From Gari tellinella (taxonomy: Eukaryota > Mollusca > Bivalvia > Cardiida > Psammobiidae): 64,000 nucleotides of DNA. The notes below the pieces were generated by a model, which was given only the letters and a program-made list of their open reading frames with translations, was not told where the DNA came from and ran no database searches. Below are positions 32,210 through 47,300 of the stretch, in pieces. The stretch covers positions 34,639,501 to 34,703,500 of the forward strand of contig OV277859.1 in NCBI GenBank assembly GCA_922989275.2, read 5' to 3'. Both the position numbers and the translations under genes were made by a program. Each line of letters begins with the position of its first letter. The stretch's first letter is position 1.

Positions 32210-32320
32210 TTAGTTCCTGGGTATGAACTTCAATCGGAGGGGTCTGTCCGGGGTCATGACAGTGTTGAGGGTAGGCTCAATGGGTTCGTGGTGGTACTGA
32301 AGTCGGAAATTCTGGACGAT
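32210..32320 (-). CDS. P450 exon 11 (C-terminus and stop)
   Basis: Opens after TTTCTACAG. Encodes IVQNFRLQYHHEPIEPTLN and MTPDRPLRLKFIPRN, then TAA (32212-32210). The NTVMTPDRPLR wording is characteristic of the beta-bulge end of mitochondrial-clan P450s. No clear polyadenylation signal was placed downstream. Confidence 0.9.
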   Translation of the reverse strand: MVQNFRLQYHHEPIEPTLNTVMTPDRPLRLKFIPRN

Positions 32321-35300
32321 CTGTAGAAAAAGAACAGAAATTATAAGGAAATGTTATCACTGGAATACATGTTGTTTTAACATATTTAATCCTAGGGACG
32401 AATATAATTGTCATTATAAACAATGTATCTGCATAATAAATTATATACCTGTAAAGAATACAATTGTTTAGTGCAAACAGTGTCAAGGAACTCTCTAATC
32501 AGGTTCTGAATTGTTTGTCACTTTGTAATGTATTTCAAAAAAAGTGATAGGCCCTAAATGGAGTTGACTGCCAAACAGTTTGGGTCCTGATCAGACGCTG
32601 TGTTACACCAGAGTTTCAAACAGTTCTCATCTGGAACTTAACTGCAACAATAATAACAAAAAATCGTGCTAAACGTGCAAAAAGTTAACAAGTGTGAAAA
32701 AATTACATGTATTTCAAAACGTACCTTGGTGAGAATAATGTGGATTTCTTGTTCTGCAAAACGTCTGCCTATAAAAGAAAGTAAAACGGATTTACTATCG
32801 GATAAAGAATGTTATCAATTCTTTCCTGTTTGCAAAACTAGAATGAACCCACTACAGTATATCAAATACCTGTCATTTTACGATGTTTATGGCAGGAGAT
32901 AGAATTTAGGATGACTAAAGCAAAATAATAGAGATATTAAAGGTTTAAGTTGCAAGCGACCATAAACACGGAAAAAAGCCAATTTCGAACTAAACAGTAA
33001 TTTTTGAAAACCAGACAATTTTCTCGACCAAAACACCTACTTTATATGCTAAACAATCCGTCAACTAATCGATATATAGAGCTCATAGGACAATTAAAAA
33101 GTTCAAATTCCAATCGTTGAAGTTTTATTGAAGAAATATTGATACGAGTGGGAAACAGTTTGATCCAGACCAGATATCGCGTGGCGGGACATTTCATCCG
33201 GATTGAAACTGTTTGCAAATCGGTCTGCTCGAGGCATCACGTTTTGATTGTGTTTGAGATGGTTATGGTGTTTAATTTGATCCGGAACGAAACATGGAAA
33301 TGCGTTTTTATTTGGGAAATATTAGCATATGCGTCATTAACGTATATGAACAAATTATAGAAGATGTGCCTACCAATACACATCCTTGCGCCGTGACCCC
33401 AGATCAAGTTAGACATGCTTTTTCGTTGGGTGTCCATGTCACTCTCTCTTAGCCATCGCTCTGGCTTGAATGCATCGTTGTCAGGGAACAATTTCTCGTC
33501 TCGGTACATACCAAACAAGTTGGCTTGAACATGTGTCTGGAAATAAAAAAGGATACAAACCATTAATACATGTACAGTCGAACTTCGATATCTCGAACTC
33601 GCTTAACTCGAACTAACCGATATGTCGACACATTAATATCATTATTTCATAGTCGCTTAAGTCGAACATACCCGTAGTTCAAAGTTAAAACGTGGCTTCG
33701 ACATTACCGAGTTGAAGATATCGAAGTTCGACTGTAGTTATAAAACATTAAATAGTCATAAAGCTTCCACTAAAATATTCCCAAACGTGTTTTATGTCTA
33801 AACATACCATTTCCTCATGGAACTTTATATGAATATATTTATGTTTAAGAGTTTCTTATGTACTCATTGAAAATTTTGCAAACATGTTCGACCCCAATCC
33901 AAAGTTTGTTTTGTATCTTCAGTATTGTGGCAAAGTAAGAGACGATTTCAGAATCTAACCAGACGATAGCTGTAGCAGACGATAATCAATATAAATCATT
34001 TAGCTTCCAAAAGGTAAAGCAGAGGAAAGCGATATTACTTGGAGATATAAATGGGAATAATTACCCCGGCGGGAATGTTGTATCCACACACTTCGATATC
34101 CTCTTCGGTGATTCTACTTGTTGCCCAGGTAATTGGATATTTTCTGGAAGAGGAGAAAAATGATATTTTATTTTATGATATTACACAATTTTAAATGGCG
34201 TATGCATTAAAATGCGCACAAACACACATGTATATTAATTCTTATTGTACCATAAAATGGTAAAAATGACTGTCAACAGAAAAATAAAATGTTTCTTCAT
34301 ACGCGTTAGCCTCTTCAATATCTCACTCTTGAGCATATAGCAATAAATCAAGAGTAAACCTAGGTGGGACCGTATAAAAACATTGGATTAAAGCTTTTTG
34401 TTTAAAACTTGACACTACCGTGGGGACGACAAAGCTGTAATTGTTGCAACTGACATCATGATGACAAGGCAAAAGCACAATCGTCTCATCAGTTTTGTTT
34501 TAATTCATTTATTCTTAGTGTTAAGAGGCGAACAGTATAGATTTTACATAGTTCAATGTTTCGAATGACGCCATCTAAGGAAGTTGGAATTGGCCTTTAC
34601 GTTACGAGTAGCAGTGGAAGCTATGTTTACCGTAAGGACTCCTTCAGCACTGCCTTGACATAGGTGAGTTTGGAAATGTTTTCAGCTGTAACCTCTCCAT
34701 CCTTTCCGATGGCCTTCTGTGTTTCCTGGTACAGTTTTTCCTGAACCTCTGGGTTCTCTCCTAAACAGTACAGACTCCATAGCATAGCGGTCGATGTCTG
34801 AAGAGAGAAAAATGCACATATAAATCCTTTCACTGCCAAGACCGACAACACTGGGACCCGTTTCATAAAACTTCGTACGACAAATGTTGTCGTAAGTCAG
34901 ATTATAAAAGTATCAATCATTTTTTATTTCTCCATCTAATCCTGTCTTGTGACATCTCTTTGGAATCGTCTTGAAAAGACGATTCCAAAATGATGTCACA
35001 AGACAGGATAAGATAGAGAAATCAGAAATTAAATGTAGTTTGAAATTTTGACTTACGATCGTTTTTGTCGTACGAAGTTTTATGAAACGGACCCCAGATA
35101 TTTAACGCGGCGTCTGATTAGGACCAAAACAGTTTGACACTCGCAGACCTGTTTTAAATCAAACTGCCTACGATTCTAAACTTTAGAAATAAAAGCAGAC
35201 GATGCAAGCAGACGATATTTAGGCAGTGAATGTGTCAGACGTATTATGACTTCAAAATGGCAGTGGACGGATTAAAAATGTAATAAGTATTAATTGTTTT

Positions 35301-38300
35301 GTATTTATTGGAATTAAAAGGCTAGCTCACTCCTTAGTATTTTGCAGAAATACAATCAGACATATGCTTAGTTCCAAATCATTAATGACGGGTTGTTCTC
35401 TCCCAGTTTTCCCAAATAAAAGGATAGAATAAGCAGAAAGTTTCCACAGAATAGGTTTACGTTATATACGTCCTGCATTTAAATTTGTCACTTGTTTTCA
35501 GAGTTAATATTTAAAGTGCTATCCACGGTTTGACTAATATTTGCAAACAGTTCAGATCCAGGAATTGAACATTTAAAGTTGCAGGGGTGAATGACGAAAC
35601 ATATTATATTGATAATGAATAGAAAAGAATATAATTTTTATTATGCAACAATTCACACATGAACATAGCAATCATAAATACATATCAGAGAAGAATAAAA
35701 AATATTACGTCACATATGGGACAAGGGAAGGAGAAAGAGTGAAGAGAGCAAGAAATTGCAGAGATAGACGACAGGGTCCGAGGTTATAAAGTTTTTGACT
35801 CGAGTCTAAACTAGTTCTCAAGCATTTGATTGGTGAGATTTGAGCCTAGGCTCAAATCTAACCAATAAAATGCTTGGGAACACACTCAGACTCAACTAAA
35901 ACGCTTTACAACCTCGGAGCCAGGGCAGAAATGTAATTTAGAAATGTTACCGTTTCTGTTGCAGCTTGGAGAAGATCTACTGCAGTGGAGAGAGCTTCTT
36001 CTGAAGTCAGGGATTTCTGGGAAAGCATATAGGTTAGGAAGGATACTTTAGAATCTTTTTGCTTGTCAACATTGCTGGCTTGGTCTTCGTTTGCCTTCAA
36101 CTCAGCGACTTTCTGCAATAACAGTAAACCCTGTATTAACTCATTATCCCCTGAAACTTCCAATAGACAATTCCAGTTTACAACAAAGGCTGGTCCATTT
36201 TAGACTATCTAGGGTTGTTGTCTATAATATATTGCAAAATGACAAGCAGTGAAGTCCCTGATTAGAGGGCTCCTGTAGGAGCCCTCTAATCAGGGACTTC
36301 ACTGTTTGAATTAGAAAAGTGTACTCTTTACATGTACACTTTTGGTAAAGGACGCATATATGCGTCACTAGGGCACAATATTGAATGACGTGTATTATAA
36401 GTACCGTTTACAATCATTACAAATGTGAAGAGTACACCAGGCCAATGCAAACAGGGTAGGCCTATACCAGAGGATTTCTGTATGAGCCTTCCGATTAGGG
36501 TATGCACCCTTTATGTAATAAATATATATTGGCAACTTTAGTACACGTAAATAACATACTTCTATTAACACTTCCCATGTACAGAAGAACCTCTCTATTA
36601 CGACCACTTATTTGTTTCAAATGTTAGTCGTATAAGACAGTTGACTGCTTAAAGCAATGTAAAAATGAAACAGAAAGCTCCTACAGGAGCTTTCTGTTTC
36701 ACTTTCACATTGCTTTAAGCTGTCACCTGTTTTTATACAGACAATTAGCCTTCTTTTAAGTGGTCGTAATAGAGAGGTTCTACTGTATCTCTCTTTTTAT
36801 CTCTTTCTCTCACGATGTGCTTGATATTAATCTATTTATGCCTGACTATTGCAATGAACCCTCCTTAAGCGCTTGCTGAAAGATTTCGTTATAGATACAA
36901 TATGGTGATCTAAAGTCTATCAGCCGAATATTCTTCTGAAATAGCAAAAAGTGCAGACACCGATGAGACGCTGCGTAACGCGAAGTGTCATCAGAATCTA
37001 CACGGTTTGTCAATATCCTCTTATGTAGACACTTGGCTTTAATGCGTCAGAATTAATTTTATCAGCTGAACTACCCTGTACAATACCTACCTTATCAATA
37101 AAGTATCTGCTAAGTTCGATCACCCGGTCGCCATGGTGCTCAAACCGTTTCCACAGTGATGTGCGGAAGAGTCTGTAGATCGGGACATTGAACATTAGGG
37201 GCTGGAGACATTTGAAGAATTCCTGGAGGTGCTCAATGAAGTCTTGAGCTTGGGAAGGCATTGGGCTTGCAAAACATCCTATCCTCTCTTCAAACAGAAA
37301 AGTTCCTATGGCTGAAAGAGACATATAGTACTATGTCATTATAACGCCATGACCTACTAGTTATACTATATTAACTGTCATAGTAGTGCTTTTATATGAA
37401 AAGTAGAATTAAATGCGATTTGAAATGTTGATATGGGAGTCTAACATTAAAACAGATTATTTCCAGTTTTATTTGCGGAAATATCATATCGTAGAAGCAA
37501 ACCTTCTGGATCTTAAACGGACGCCGAAACAATAAATGTTTACGCCTTAACCCTTATCCTGCGGTGATGTCGTCTGCTTCGACATTGTCGTCTGCAACGT
37601 TCGTTAAATTTAGATTTATACATTTTTAAGTAAGTAAACCAAAAGACGAGTGTCAAACAGTTTGGATCCAGATCAGACGCCGCATTACGCGGATCTAAAC
37701 TGTTTGCAAAAATCAATAAAGTCGCGACCAGCAGGCAAAGGGTTAATACATGTAATCGCACCGGACAAATTTTAGACTAATTCTGTTTGCTATAATCTGA
37801 GTAATGCGTATACACAATGTACTCGTCCTTTACAATCATTGTACCTGCAAAGGGTACAGTTGCCATATGCATACAGTGTATAACCAGAACAAAGGGTTCC
37901 TAAGGAAACCATCTGACCATCATCATGGTCTGTACTGTTTTACATTTTGCAATATAATGCAAATAATCTTATAAAGTCAATATGGACTGAACTTAATTTG
38001 AAAAGAGAAATGTCCATTTGAAGTTTCGGTCGTCAATGAGAAACGTATTACTTATCTAAACTCTTTAACCCCTGAAACTTTTAAAGGACACTCCAATTTC
38101 AAAATAAGTCTAGTCCATTTTTGGCTATTTAGATTTGATTAAATAATACATTTCAAAATCACAAACAGTGAAGACCCTGATCAGAGGGCTCCTTATGGAG
38201 CCCTCTGATCAGGGTCTACACTGTTTGCATGGGACAAGTGTAATATTTACATGTACACTGTTTGTAAATGACGAGTATACTCGTCGCTAGGGTTGAATGT

Positions 38301-41300
38301 GTTAAATAACTAACGAGCCTTCGTTAGAATTATGAAGAAGCCACTATGCGAAGAACACAACCAGCTTACTACACAGGTGAAATAGATTACCAAGAGGACT
38401 TACATTCGAAAGCCCATTTGAAGAGTTCTTTCTCAATGCCTACAATTTCATCATTCGATTGTCTGACTGTATCTAAATGTGATATAAAATCGTTGCCGAC
38501 TTCGTTCATGGCCCCGCAGAAATCGAGCGCCTCCTTCATTTTCAGCATCTTAGGGGCCGTGACGGTCCTTAAACGATACCAATTCTCCCCCTGACTGAAA
38601 AGATAAATGTAAGAAAACACATGAGCCCTGTTAACACTCATTCATCCCTGATACTTCAAATGGATAATTCCTGTTTCCAGTGAAATTTATTCCAATTTTG
38701 ACTATTTAGGTTGATTTTTTTGGCAATCTATTGCAAAATGGCAAACAGTGCAGACCCTGATCAGAGGGCTCCTGATGGAGCCCTCTGATCAGGGTTTTCA
38801 CTGTTTGCCTAGGGCACGTAAACTATTCATAGGTACACTGTTTATACATGACGAGTAGATCTATACTCGTCGCTAGGGGTCGATGAGTTAACATATTCAC
38901 TGACATGACACCACAAGCTTTAAAAAATGTCGTCTGCTTTTAATTTTCAAATTCAAATTTTAGGTATTTTGGCTTAAGAAATATTGAAAAGAGTATCAAA
39001 CGTTTTGGATCCAGAGCAGACGCCGTGTTATGCTCTTGTGGTATGGCAAACAGTGTAAGAAAAGCATTTTAGGAATTCATTTTGTTCTGGTTATCGTTCA
39101 TAACTGAAAAGCAAATAGAAACAGAAGATACCAAGGGAACCTGTCTAGTTAAGCCTCTATGAACTCTTTTAAGCTTTATGGCTCGGGTAGGTGTGGGTGG
39201 TGTGGGTGTGTCATCAAGGGATAGTACGCTGTTCAAGGTCATAAGATAACAGTTATTGTAGCTATTCTATAGAAAACTAAATCATCTATAGTGTTAAACA
39301 GTGGTGTCAGAAACTCCTTAACGCTTTCCTCCCTGAAACTTCAAATGCATAATATCAGTTCCCAATTTAGTCCGGTCGATTTTTAATTATTTAGCTTTTT
39401 GGCAGCATATTGAAATATGACAACAAGTGCATATTCTGATCAGACGGCTCCTATATGAGCCTTCTGATCCGGTCTTAACTGTGTTTACAGAGGACACGTG
39501 TACTCGTCACAGGTTCAATGTTTGCGAAGGACGCATAGTATACAGTGGAGAATCTGTTATTCTTTCCCGTTTAAACGCAAACGTACGCAAACGCAAAGCA
39601 CTAAAACGTAGAAAAGAACAACTTTTAGACAATTCTGATAATTCTTGTTTATCTTGGTGGCAAACAGTTTGGAGCCTGATCAGACGCCGTGTTACCCGGC
39701 GTCTGATCTGGCTCCAAACTGTTTGCACTGCAAATAATAGTTTTAGCGTAAACGCGTTTATTGGGAAAGAATAACAGATTCTCCACTGTACGTGACTAGG
39801 ATTCTAAGGGTTATAGAGCTTTCTGCTTTACTTTCATCCTGCTTTAAACTTTCACCTGCTATGGCACCGAAAACAGGATTTGGGCTATAAAGTGATCAAA
39901 TAGCTGTCATACAATAATAATAGTATTATTTTCATTAATAATAATTTTAAATAATAATATTAATAATTATAATAACAACAACAACAACAATAATAATTTT
40001 AATAATAATACATTTTGTACCTGTAATATAAATAATGATAGTAATAAATTTTAGTAATAAATGATAGTATTAATATATTAGATCTAATAATGATAATGAT
40101 AATAACAATAACAACAACAACAGCAATAAAATAACAATAATAATAATACTAACAATAGTAATACATTGTAATAATAATATTAATGATATGTAATAGCGAC
40201 CTTACACATAATGCGGTCGATATTTGGAGCCGTATCGTAGCAAATGAGCAGAAACAAACAAACGTCGTATGGGGTAGGATACAGGCGACATGTCTCTGTG
40301 ACCATTTAGCACGTATTAACTTTGTTATACAGTAAAACCTCTCTTCATCGACACTGAGATTTTTCCGTCTTTAATGCAGGTGATAGGTTAATGTAGCACA
40401 AAAGGAATGCAGAAAGCTCCTTTAGGAGCTTTCTGTATTCCCTTTGTCCTACATTAAGCATTAAGCAGTCACCTGCCTATATAACTATTATCTGTCTGTG
40501 TTGCCGGTCTCTTAAAACCGGCGTTATTGTACAAACTTAAATCTAAAAAGGTCAATGCTCGATGTATTGTATATCTAAAGTATGTTATCAATAGAATCAT
40601 AAATCTTATTTAAGTGCCAATTACGTACGATATTTGAATTCGATAAGAAAATATATGCTTTGGAGCTATTTTTGCCATAATTTATTTAATTTTTTTAATA
40701 TATTATCTTGTCAATTTATTCAAAATGGTTCAAATTATATTGTGTCACGCGATGACCTACTTATAAAGTTTAACCCCATTGACTGCCAGAATAGTGTCGG
40801 CTTAAAAAACGTCGCCTGCTTTTACATGAATTTCTCAAATATAGATTTCATATATTTTGATTTAAAAAACATTAATTTGAGTGTCAAGCAGTTTGGATCC
40901 TGACATAAAACCGAGTGTACAATTGCCATTGCAATCTACCCCAAACTGTGAGGATTTATATGGGTTCTATTTGGGTTCTACGTGACGCGGGGGCGTAGAT
41001 CACGTGGGGTCTCACGTTTATTCTAATGATTGTATTATGTAAAACATTTACTTCCTTTCGACAGCTGAAAATATCATCTGCAAAGAAAATTGCGTCTGAC
41101 AGGATCCTTGCAAACCACGACATGACTGGTAGTTGCAAACAGATTTGATCCAGATCATACACCGCTATGCGCGGTGTCTGATCTGGATCAAAACTGTTTG
41201 ACTCTCGGTTTTAGGTTTCGGCAATGAAAGAAATGTATCAATCTGAATTTTACCAAATCTGCAGACGACAATTTTAAAGCAGATCATATTTCGACAGGAG

Positions 41301-44300
41301 ATGGGTTAAAGTTAATAGCTTTTGAAAAGTAGTATACATTAAACCTTTAGCTTACAATGAACAAACTATTCAAACATGTTGGAAAATAGTTTAGCACCTG
41401 ATTAAACTCTGGGTTACACGATGTATCATCATGATCTAAACTGTTTGACACTCTGTTGATATTTGCCACAAGAAATAACTCCCTTTTCTACACTGAGAAA
41501 TACTGCAGACAATTTATTCAGATGGAAATTGAAATTTGTATTATAGTTAGATCAAAAGTCTTCAAAAAGGAGTATTTACAATCATTCCTCGATACCTCGA
41601 ACTAGTTTAAGTCAAACTTAATCGTATTTAAACGATAAAAACAGTGCTAATCCACGTTTTAATGTTGAAATACGTTTATATTCGGCAAAGACTGTATTAT
41701 TCACCTGTAGAAACATATGCTATTTCGACTTAATCGAGTGTGAAGTGTCGAGGTTAAACTGTATTTGAAAATGCGATTAATGTGACATCTCATACTACCC
41801 CTTGATGAATGAGTCACGTGACCCCCAGCCGAGCATACGTAGTTTCAAAAATATATATACCAACGTAGTGTGTGCACTGACGTCATATAGGTAATCTGAT
41901 TGTTATTTCAAAATAATATAATCTATTTTGAAATCGTGCTATTGAAAGAAGGGTTACCCATATCCAAAAATAACATCTTACACAAAAAGCTGTCGACTGC
42001 AAAAAGGTCAATTACAATTTTGTGCACTTCCATTGATAAAAAACTACATACGGATGCAAATCAGCAGATATCTGATTATCATCCAAACTGTTTGCGAGTA
42101 ATAGCGATGATGTCATGGTTTACAAGGTTAATCTAGAGTTATGCCGTCCTTTGTATCACATGAAGGTAAGGGCACACTGAGGTCAGAGTGGCCTTGTCCG
42201 AATTTTCTCAATGGCAGGAGTCACGCGGACTATTGTAACATGTGATATGGTCTTGCATTCGAGCACCCCCCTTGTGCCATTTTGATAGTCACAGTAGAAC
42301 CTATATAACTCCAGGACGTTTAAGTTAAACTACAATAGAACCTCTCTATTACGACCACAAAAAGAAGGCTAATTGTCTGTATAAAAAGCAGGTGATAGCT
42401 TAAAGCAATGAGAATGTGAAACAGAAAGCTCCTGCAGGAGCTTTCTGTTTCACTTCGACAATGCTTTAAGCTGTCACCTGCCTTAAACGACTTATATTTG
42501 ACACAATTTAGTGGCCGTAATAGAGAGGTTCTACTGTATATGTTATTTTTACACATGATTTAGTTCAAATGACTCGAACTCGCTAAAATGTGGAATGTAG
42601 TATTAATGATATGAGCAATCATGCTGCTGCTGATGATGATAATAATCAATAATAATCAATAATAATAATAATAATAATAACAATTACTACTACTTTTGTT
42701 TTTATTATTATTGTTATTGTTATTATTATTGTTGTGGTAGTGATGATGAAGATAATGTTAGTGATAATAAGGAGAACGGTAGATTTTGTTATCTTTTAAG
42801 ACCGGTAAAACCTTACACAGTAAGGTGAGTCTGATCAGGACCCAAACTGTTTAATACTATTATCAACATTTATGAAGCCAAAAAACCTTAAATCTAACTT
42901 TGAAACGTGTTTTGCAGACAACAATACTGAAACAGACGACAATAAAGCAGTAAAGAGGTAACAATTCCCCAAATAATTTGATCATGAATGTATTAACCTT
43001 CTGTGCGCTATGTAATTGTCATCTGCATCATTTGTACAGTGGAGAATCTGTTATTCTTTCCCGATAAACGCGTTTACGCTAAAACTATTTTTTCTTATAC
43101 AAACAGTTTGGAGCCAGATCAGACGCCGGGTAACCCGGCGTCTGATCAGGCTCCAAACTGTTTGCCACCAAGATTAACATGAAATATCAGAATTGTCCAA
43201 AAGTTGTTCTTTTCTACGTTTTAGTGCTTTGCGTTTGCGTACGTTTGCGTTTAAACGGGAAAGAATAACAGATTCTCCACTGTAGTCTTCAACAATTCTT
43301 AACATTGATTTAAAGACATTTTCCTTCTTAAAATATAATCAGATTGCCAAACAGTTTGGATCCACACGAGACACCGAGTGACTTTGCCTCTCATCTTGAA
43401 TCATATTGTTGGCAACAGTTCTAACAAATCCAACCGCAGATTGCTTAGACAGATAATTTACAGGAAAGTTTTTCTGGCAGTTTTCTGCTTTGCTTTCATG
43501 TTGCTTTAAGCAGTCAACTTTTATAAATACAAAATCTTCATTTTGTAGTCGTATCAAGGAGGATTTGTTTTACGAATGAGCTAACTGATAACGGGACGTT
43601 GATTCAAATATTACCTTATTTGGGAAAAAATATTATTGAACACACATTAGGTAAAGACAGTTAATGGTTGATAACATTTGCATCATTCAGAATTTCCCAT
43701 GACTCCGTGTTTCTTAAAATAGCAAAGGACCTGGATATAAAAGTACAATGGCATACATACATTATGATTATAGGTATGTTTCGTCTCACCGATCTATTTA
43801 CAAGTTTGACTCATTCGGACTCAGTCGTATAATACTTCGACCGTTTCCGTCTAGTTAAAGTTAGAACTTCTTCAGCTTGACGGACTTGGCCGACCTGTTC
43901 CTAACGATTCGGGATATCGAAACGAACTTAAACAACCTATGATTCAAAGGCACATGACTATTAGTATTTGCAAACTTTCAAAATATTTGAGTTACGACAC
44001 CGTTCTAAGCTGGTATTTGGCAACAGTCACCTTATGTACATGTATATCATTCAAATTCTAATGACCTGAATAAGCACTTTGTGGTCCTACAGCGTTCCCT
44101 CTCTACAACGACATCCAATGGGAGACAAATAATATGTGCGTTGTTCGGAGGGAGTCGTTATAGGGAGGGAACTCGGCTTACATTTGCAAACAGCTTGAAT
44201 CCAGATCAGACGCCGCGTGACGCGGCGTCTGGTCTGGATTCAAGCTGTTTGTTACTCGTTATTGATGGATTTCTGTCAAAATGTCTATTATATATCTTTG

Positions 44301-47300
44301 AGAAAAAACAGCAGACGACAAATTTAAACAGACAACATTGCAGTCGTGAATAGGTTGGACATAAATGTCCTGTTTGGGGAACAGCTGCAATGGTCGTTGT
44401 AAGGAGGGAATCGTTGTTGGGAGGGCCGTTGTAGAGAGGGAACACTGTACCATCCAATGTTACATTTAGTTTAACCATTTCACTCTCAGTGGCACCTTAA
44501 AGCGCTTTTGCAAACAGTTTGGGCCCTGATCATCACTGAAACTATTCGACACTCACTTATCGATATTTATTAAGCCAGACAACCTTAAATCTTACTTTGG
44601 AAATTGTCTTGCAGACAGAAATAATAAAGCAGACGACAATATAGCTGCGAAGGGGTTAAATATCCAGAATAATTTGGTTATGAAATGGTTAACTCAAATA
44701 CCCCAAAATTTCAGACGGAAAATGCTACTATCTAATTAAATGTAGTCTAGTTTTGACTATCTTATAGTTGTTTAATAATATTGCAAAACGACACAGTGCA
44801 GATATCTTCATGAACGCACCGTTCAGCAATTAAAACTATCACCTGCATAAATTTTCAAGTTGTATAGTCTTCTTGAAGAATGATTTATTATAACAGTAAC
44901 ACTTCGCAATTACGGCCACTAATTTGAGTTCATTATTAGGTGTTTAAAACAGGTTACTACTTAATACAAGGTAACCGTTAACAAAAAGTTCATACTTTTT
45001 ATACAATCAATTAGCTTTCTTTTTCTCTAAAAGAGAGATTTTACTGTATATCGGAATGGACATTTTATTCCCTATTGCTGCAGAAGGACACTCTGTTTTA
45101 ACCGTTTGGAGTTATTATGAATCTCATGCGGATCTAAACTAATTGCAAAATTGAAGCTGCAAATGGTTCATCCCATTTTCCAATTATGTCTGGTGTGTTT
45201 TACACGTTCAGGATTGATATTTAGCAATACACTGCTAAGTGTCAAACTGTGTTTATAATTATATACCCTTATCATAGGGCTTTCCACGTTTCCTCTACTG
45301 TACACTGTTGTATTTGGTTGGCTTTCTTTAAATGATGGAGCCAGATTTCGATCACTTGCTTATTGTACATCACCAAATGTTAAATTTAAACCTATATTTA
45401 TGGGTTCGAAAATCAGTAACATTTATATACAAATCTATATAGCTAACATTCCTAAATACTAGTGTACTTAGCCAGTTACCCCATAGCCTGTTTCTGGTTT
45501 ATAAAAATAATAATTAAAAAAAATTAGAAGACAGATGACCGTTTAACCCTTTCCCCAATAGAAGCGCCTTTTAGCAGATATGATTTATTCTTCCGCTGAA
45601 GAAAATAGTTCCAATTTAATCAGTAATGCATATGTATTATATGGAATAGTTTCTATATTATAGCACCTGATAGCTTAAAGCAGGTTGAAAGTAAAGCAGA
45701 ATGCGCCCTACGACGCATTCTGCTTTACTTTCAACCTGCTTTAAGTAGTCATCTATCTTAAGTACTAGAAATAGGCTATCAGGTAAAGGGTTAAACAGAC
45801 TGACAGCAAAGCAGAATGCACCTGGGCGCATTCTGCTTTACTTTCAACCTATTTCAAGCTACCATCTGCTAGGATAGAAGAACCATTTGTTATGTTGCAC
45901 ATTGATGAACTATTTTCATTAGTGGATGAATGTATTAAACTTGTAAAAAGGCGGAGAGAAAACGGTTAATGTAGATAGTAGTAAACGTTATTGCAGATAG
46001 CTGGTACGTGATCTTCTGTTTATACTGTAATCATATACCAAATCTTCAAAAGAATGTCCAATTAATACTTCTTTGAATCCATTTATGTGCTGTTAACCCA
46101 TTCACTGCCTTACCCTGAGTACGATGGTTATTTGCAAACAGTTTGAATCCTGATCAGACGCCGCGTGAAGCGGCGTCTGATCAGGATCCAAACTGTTTGA
46201 CACTCATTTCAATATTTCTTAAATCAAAATACCTAAAAATTAAATTTCAGAAATAAAAGCAGACGACAAGTGTTTAATATTGATGACGTCACGGCGGTGA
46301 AGGGGTTAAGGACGTATTCGACTTGTTTCTTGTATACTTACTCATTGACAAGGCCTAGGTCCGTGCCTTTTTGTTGTCTGTAGTATGCTATGGGTTCCAT
46401 TTCTCGGCGGATGGGGTATTTCCCTTCTGCTCGCATGACCTTGCTGTATTCTGCTGGGTCACTGATCACAACTGTGTTGATTGTAGCAATTTTCTCCTTG
46501 TATATTGGACCGTGTTCTATAGCTCGTTTTTGGTATGCCTATGTATAATAAAAAAGATACAATGTTATACGGGTTGTAGAATCAGGATCCAGATTGCTAG
46601 AGCATCTCATCGGGATTCAAATTGTTAAACCATCGTTTATATTTGTCGACTGATGGCAATTTTGATCTATGACCCCATAGATACACCCATTTTATACGTC
46701 TTCAATCTATTCCTCCACTGACGAAACTAGTCATGAATATGCACTGTGAGAATTATTTTCTATATCCTTAAAGGGTGAAAGTAAAGCTTAATGTGCCTTA
46801 AGTAGCCCTCTGATCTGGTTCTACGCTGCTTGCATAGGGCAAACGTAGTCTTCGCATGAACACTGTTTGCAAAGGACAAGTATACTCTTTACGAGTGTTC
46901 AATGGATTCGTAGATTATTAATATTTTGGCCAAATGTTTGATAAATGTTATAAGCTTTCGGAGTATAAAAATACGCATTTATTATAAATGGAGTAGACCA
47001 CACTTGCATTTTGCAATATCAACAGTGCTTATGAGTTTCAGAATACTAGATAATATTTCGTCATAGATGAATTTATCATTTATGTTGAAATCCGCTATTT
47101 ACTAGATGGCGCTGATATGAGCAATGCCAATGGCGGATAGAGCAATATGTGGCTACATAGTCTTAAAGCTACTTTACAGAAAGTATCAAGGTTTCTTTAG
47201 GGAAAATTTCGAATATGTGAATATATTATAATGTTCGGGGTTGTTGGGCAACATTTCGTATACATTTAATGCGTTAATAATATACATTGAGTGCATTATT

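Noticed and set aside
33237..33373. Continuation of the exon 9 frame past MCIG
   Set aside because: The frame runs past a GT donor into intron; the true continuation GRRFAEQEI is in the exon at 32725-32768.
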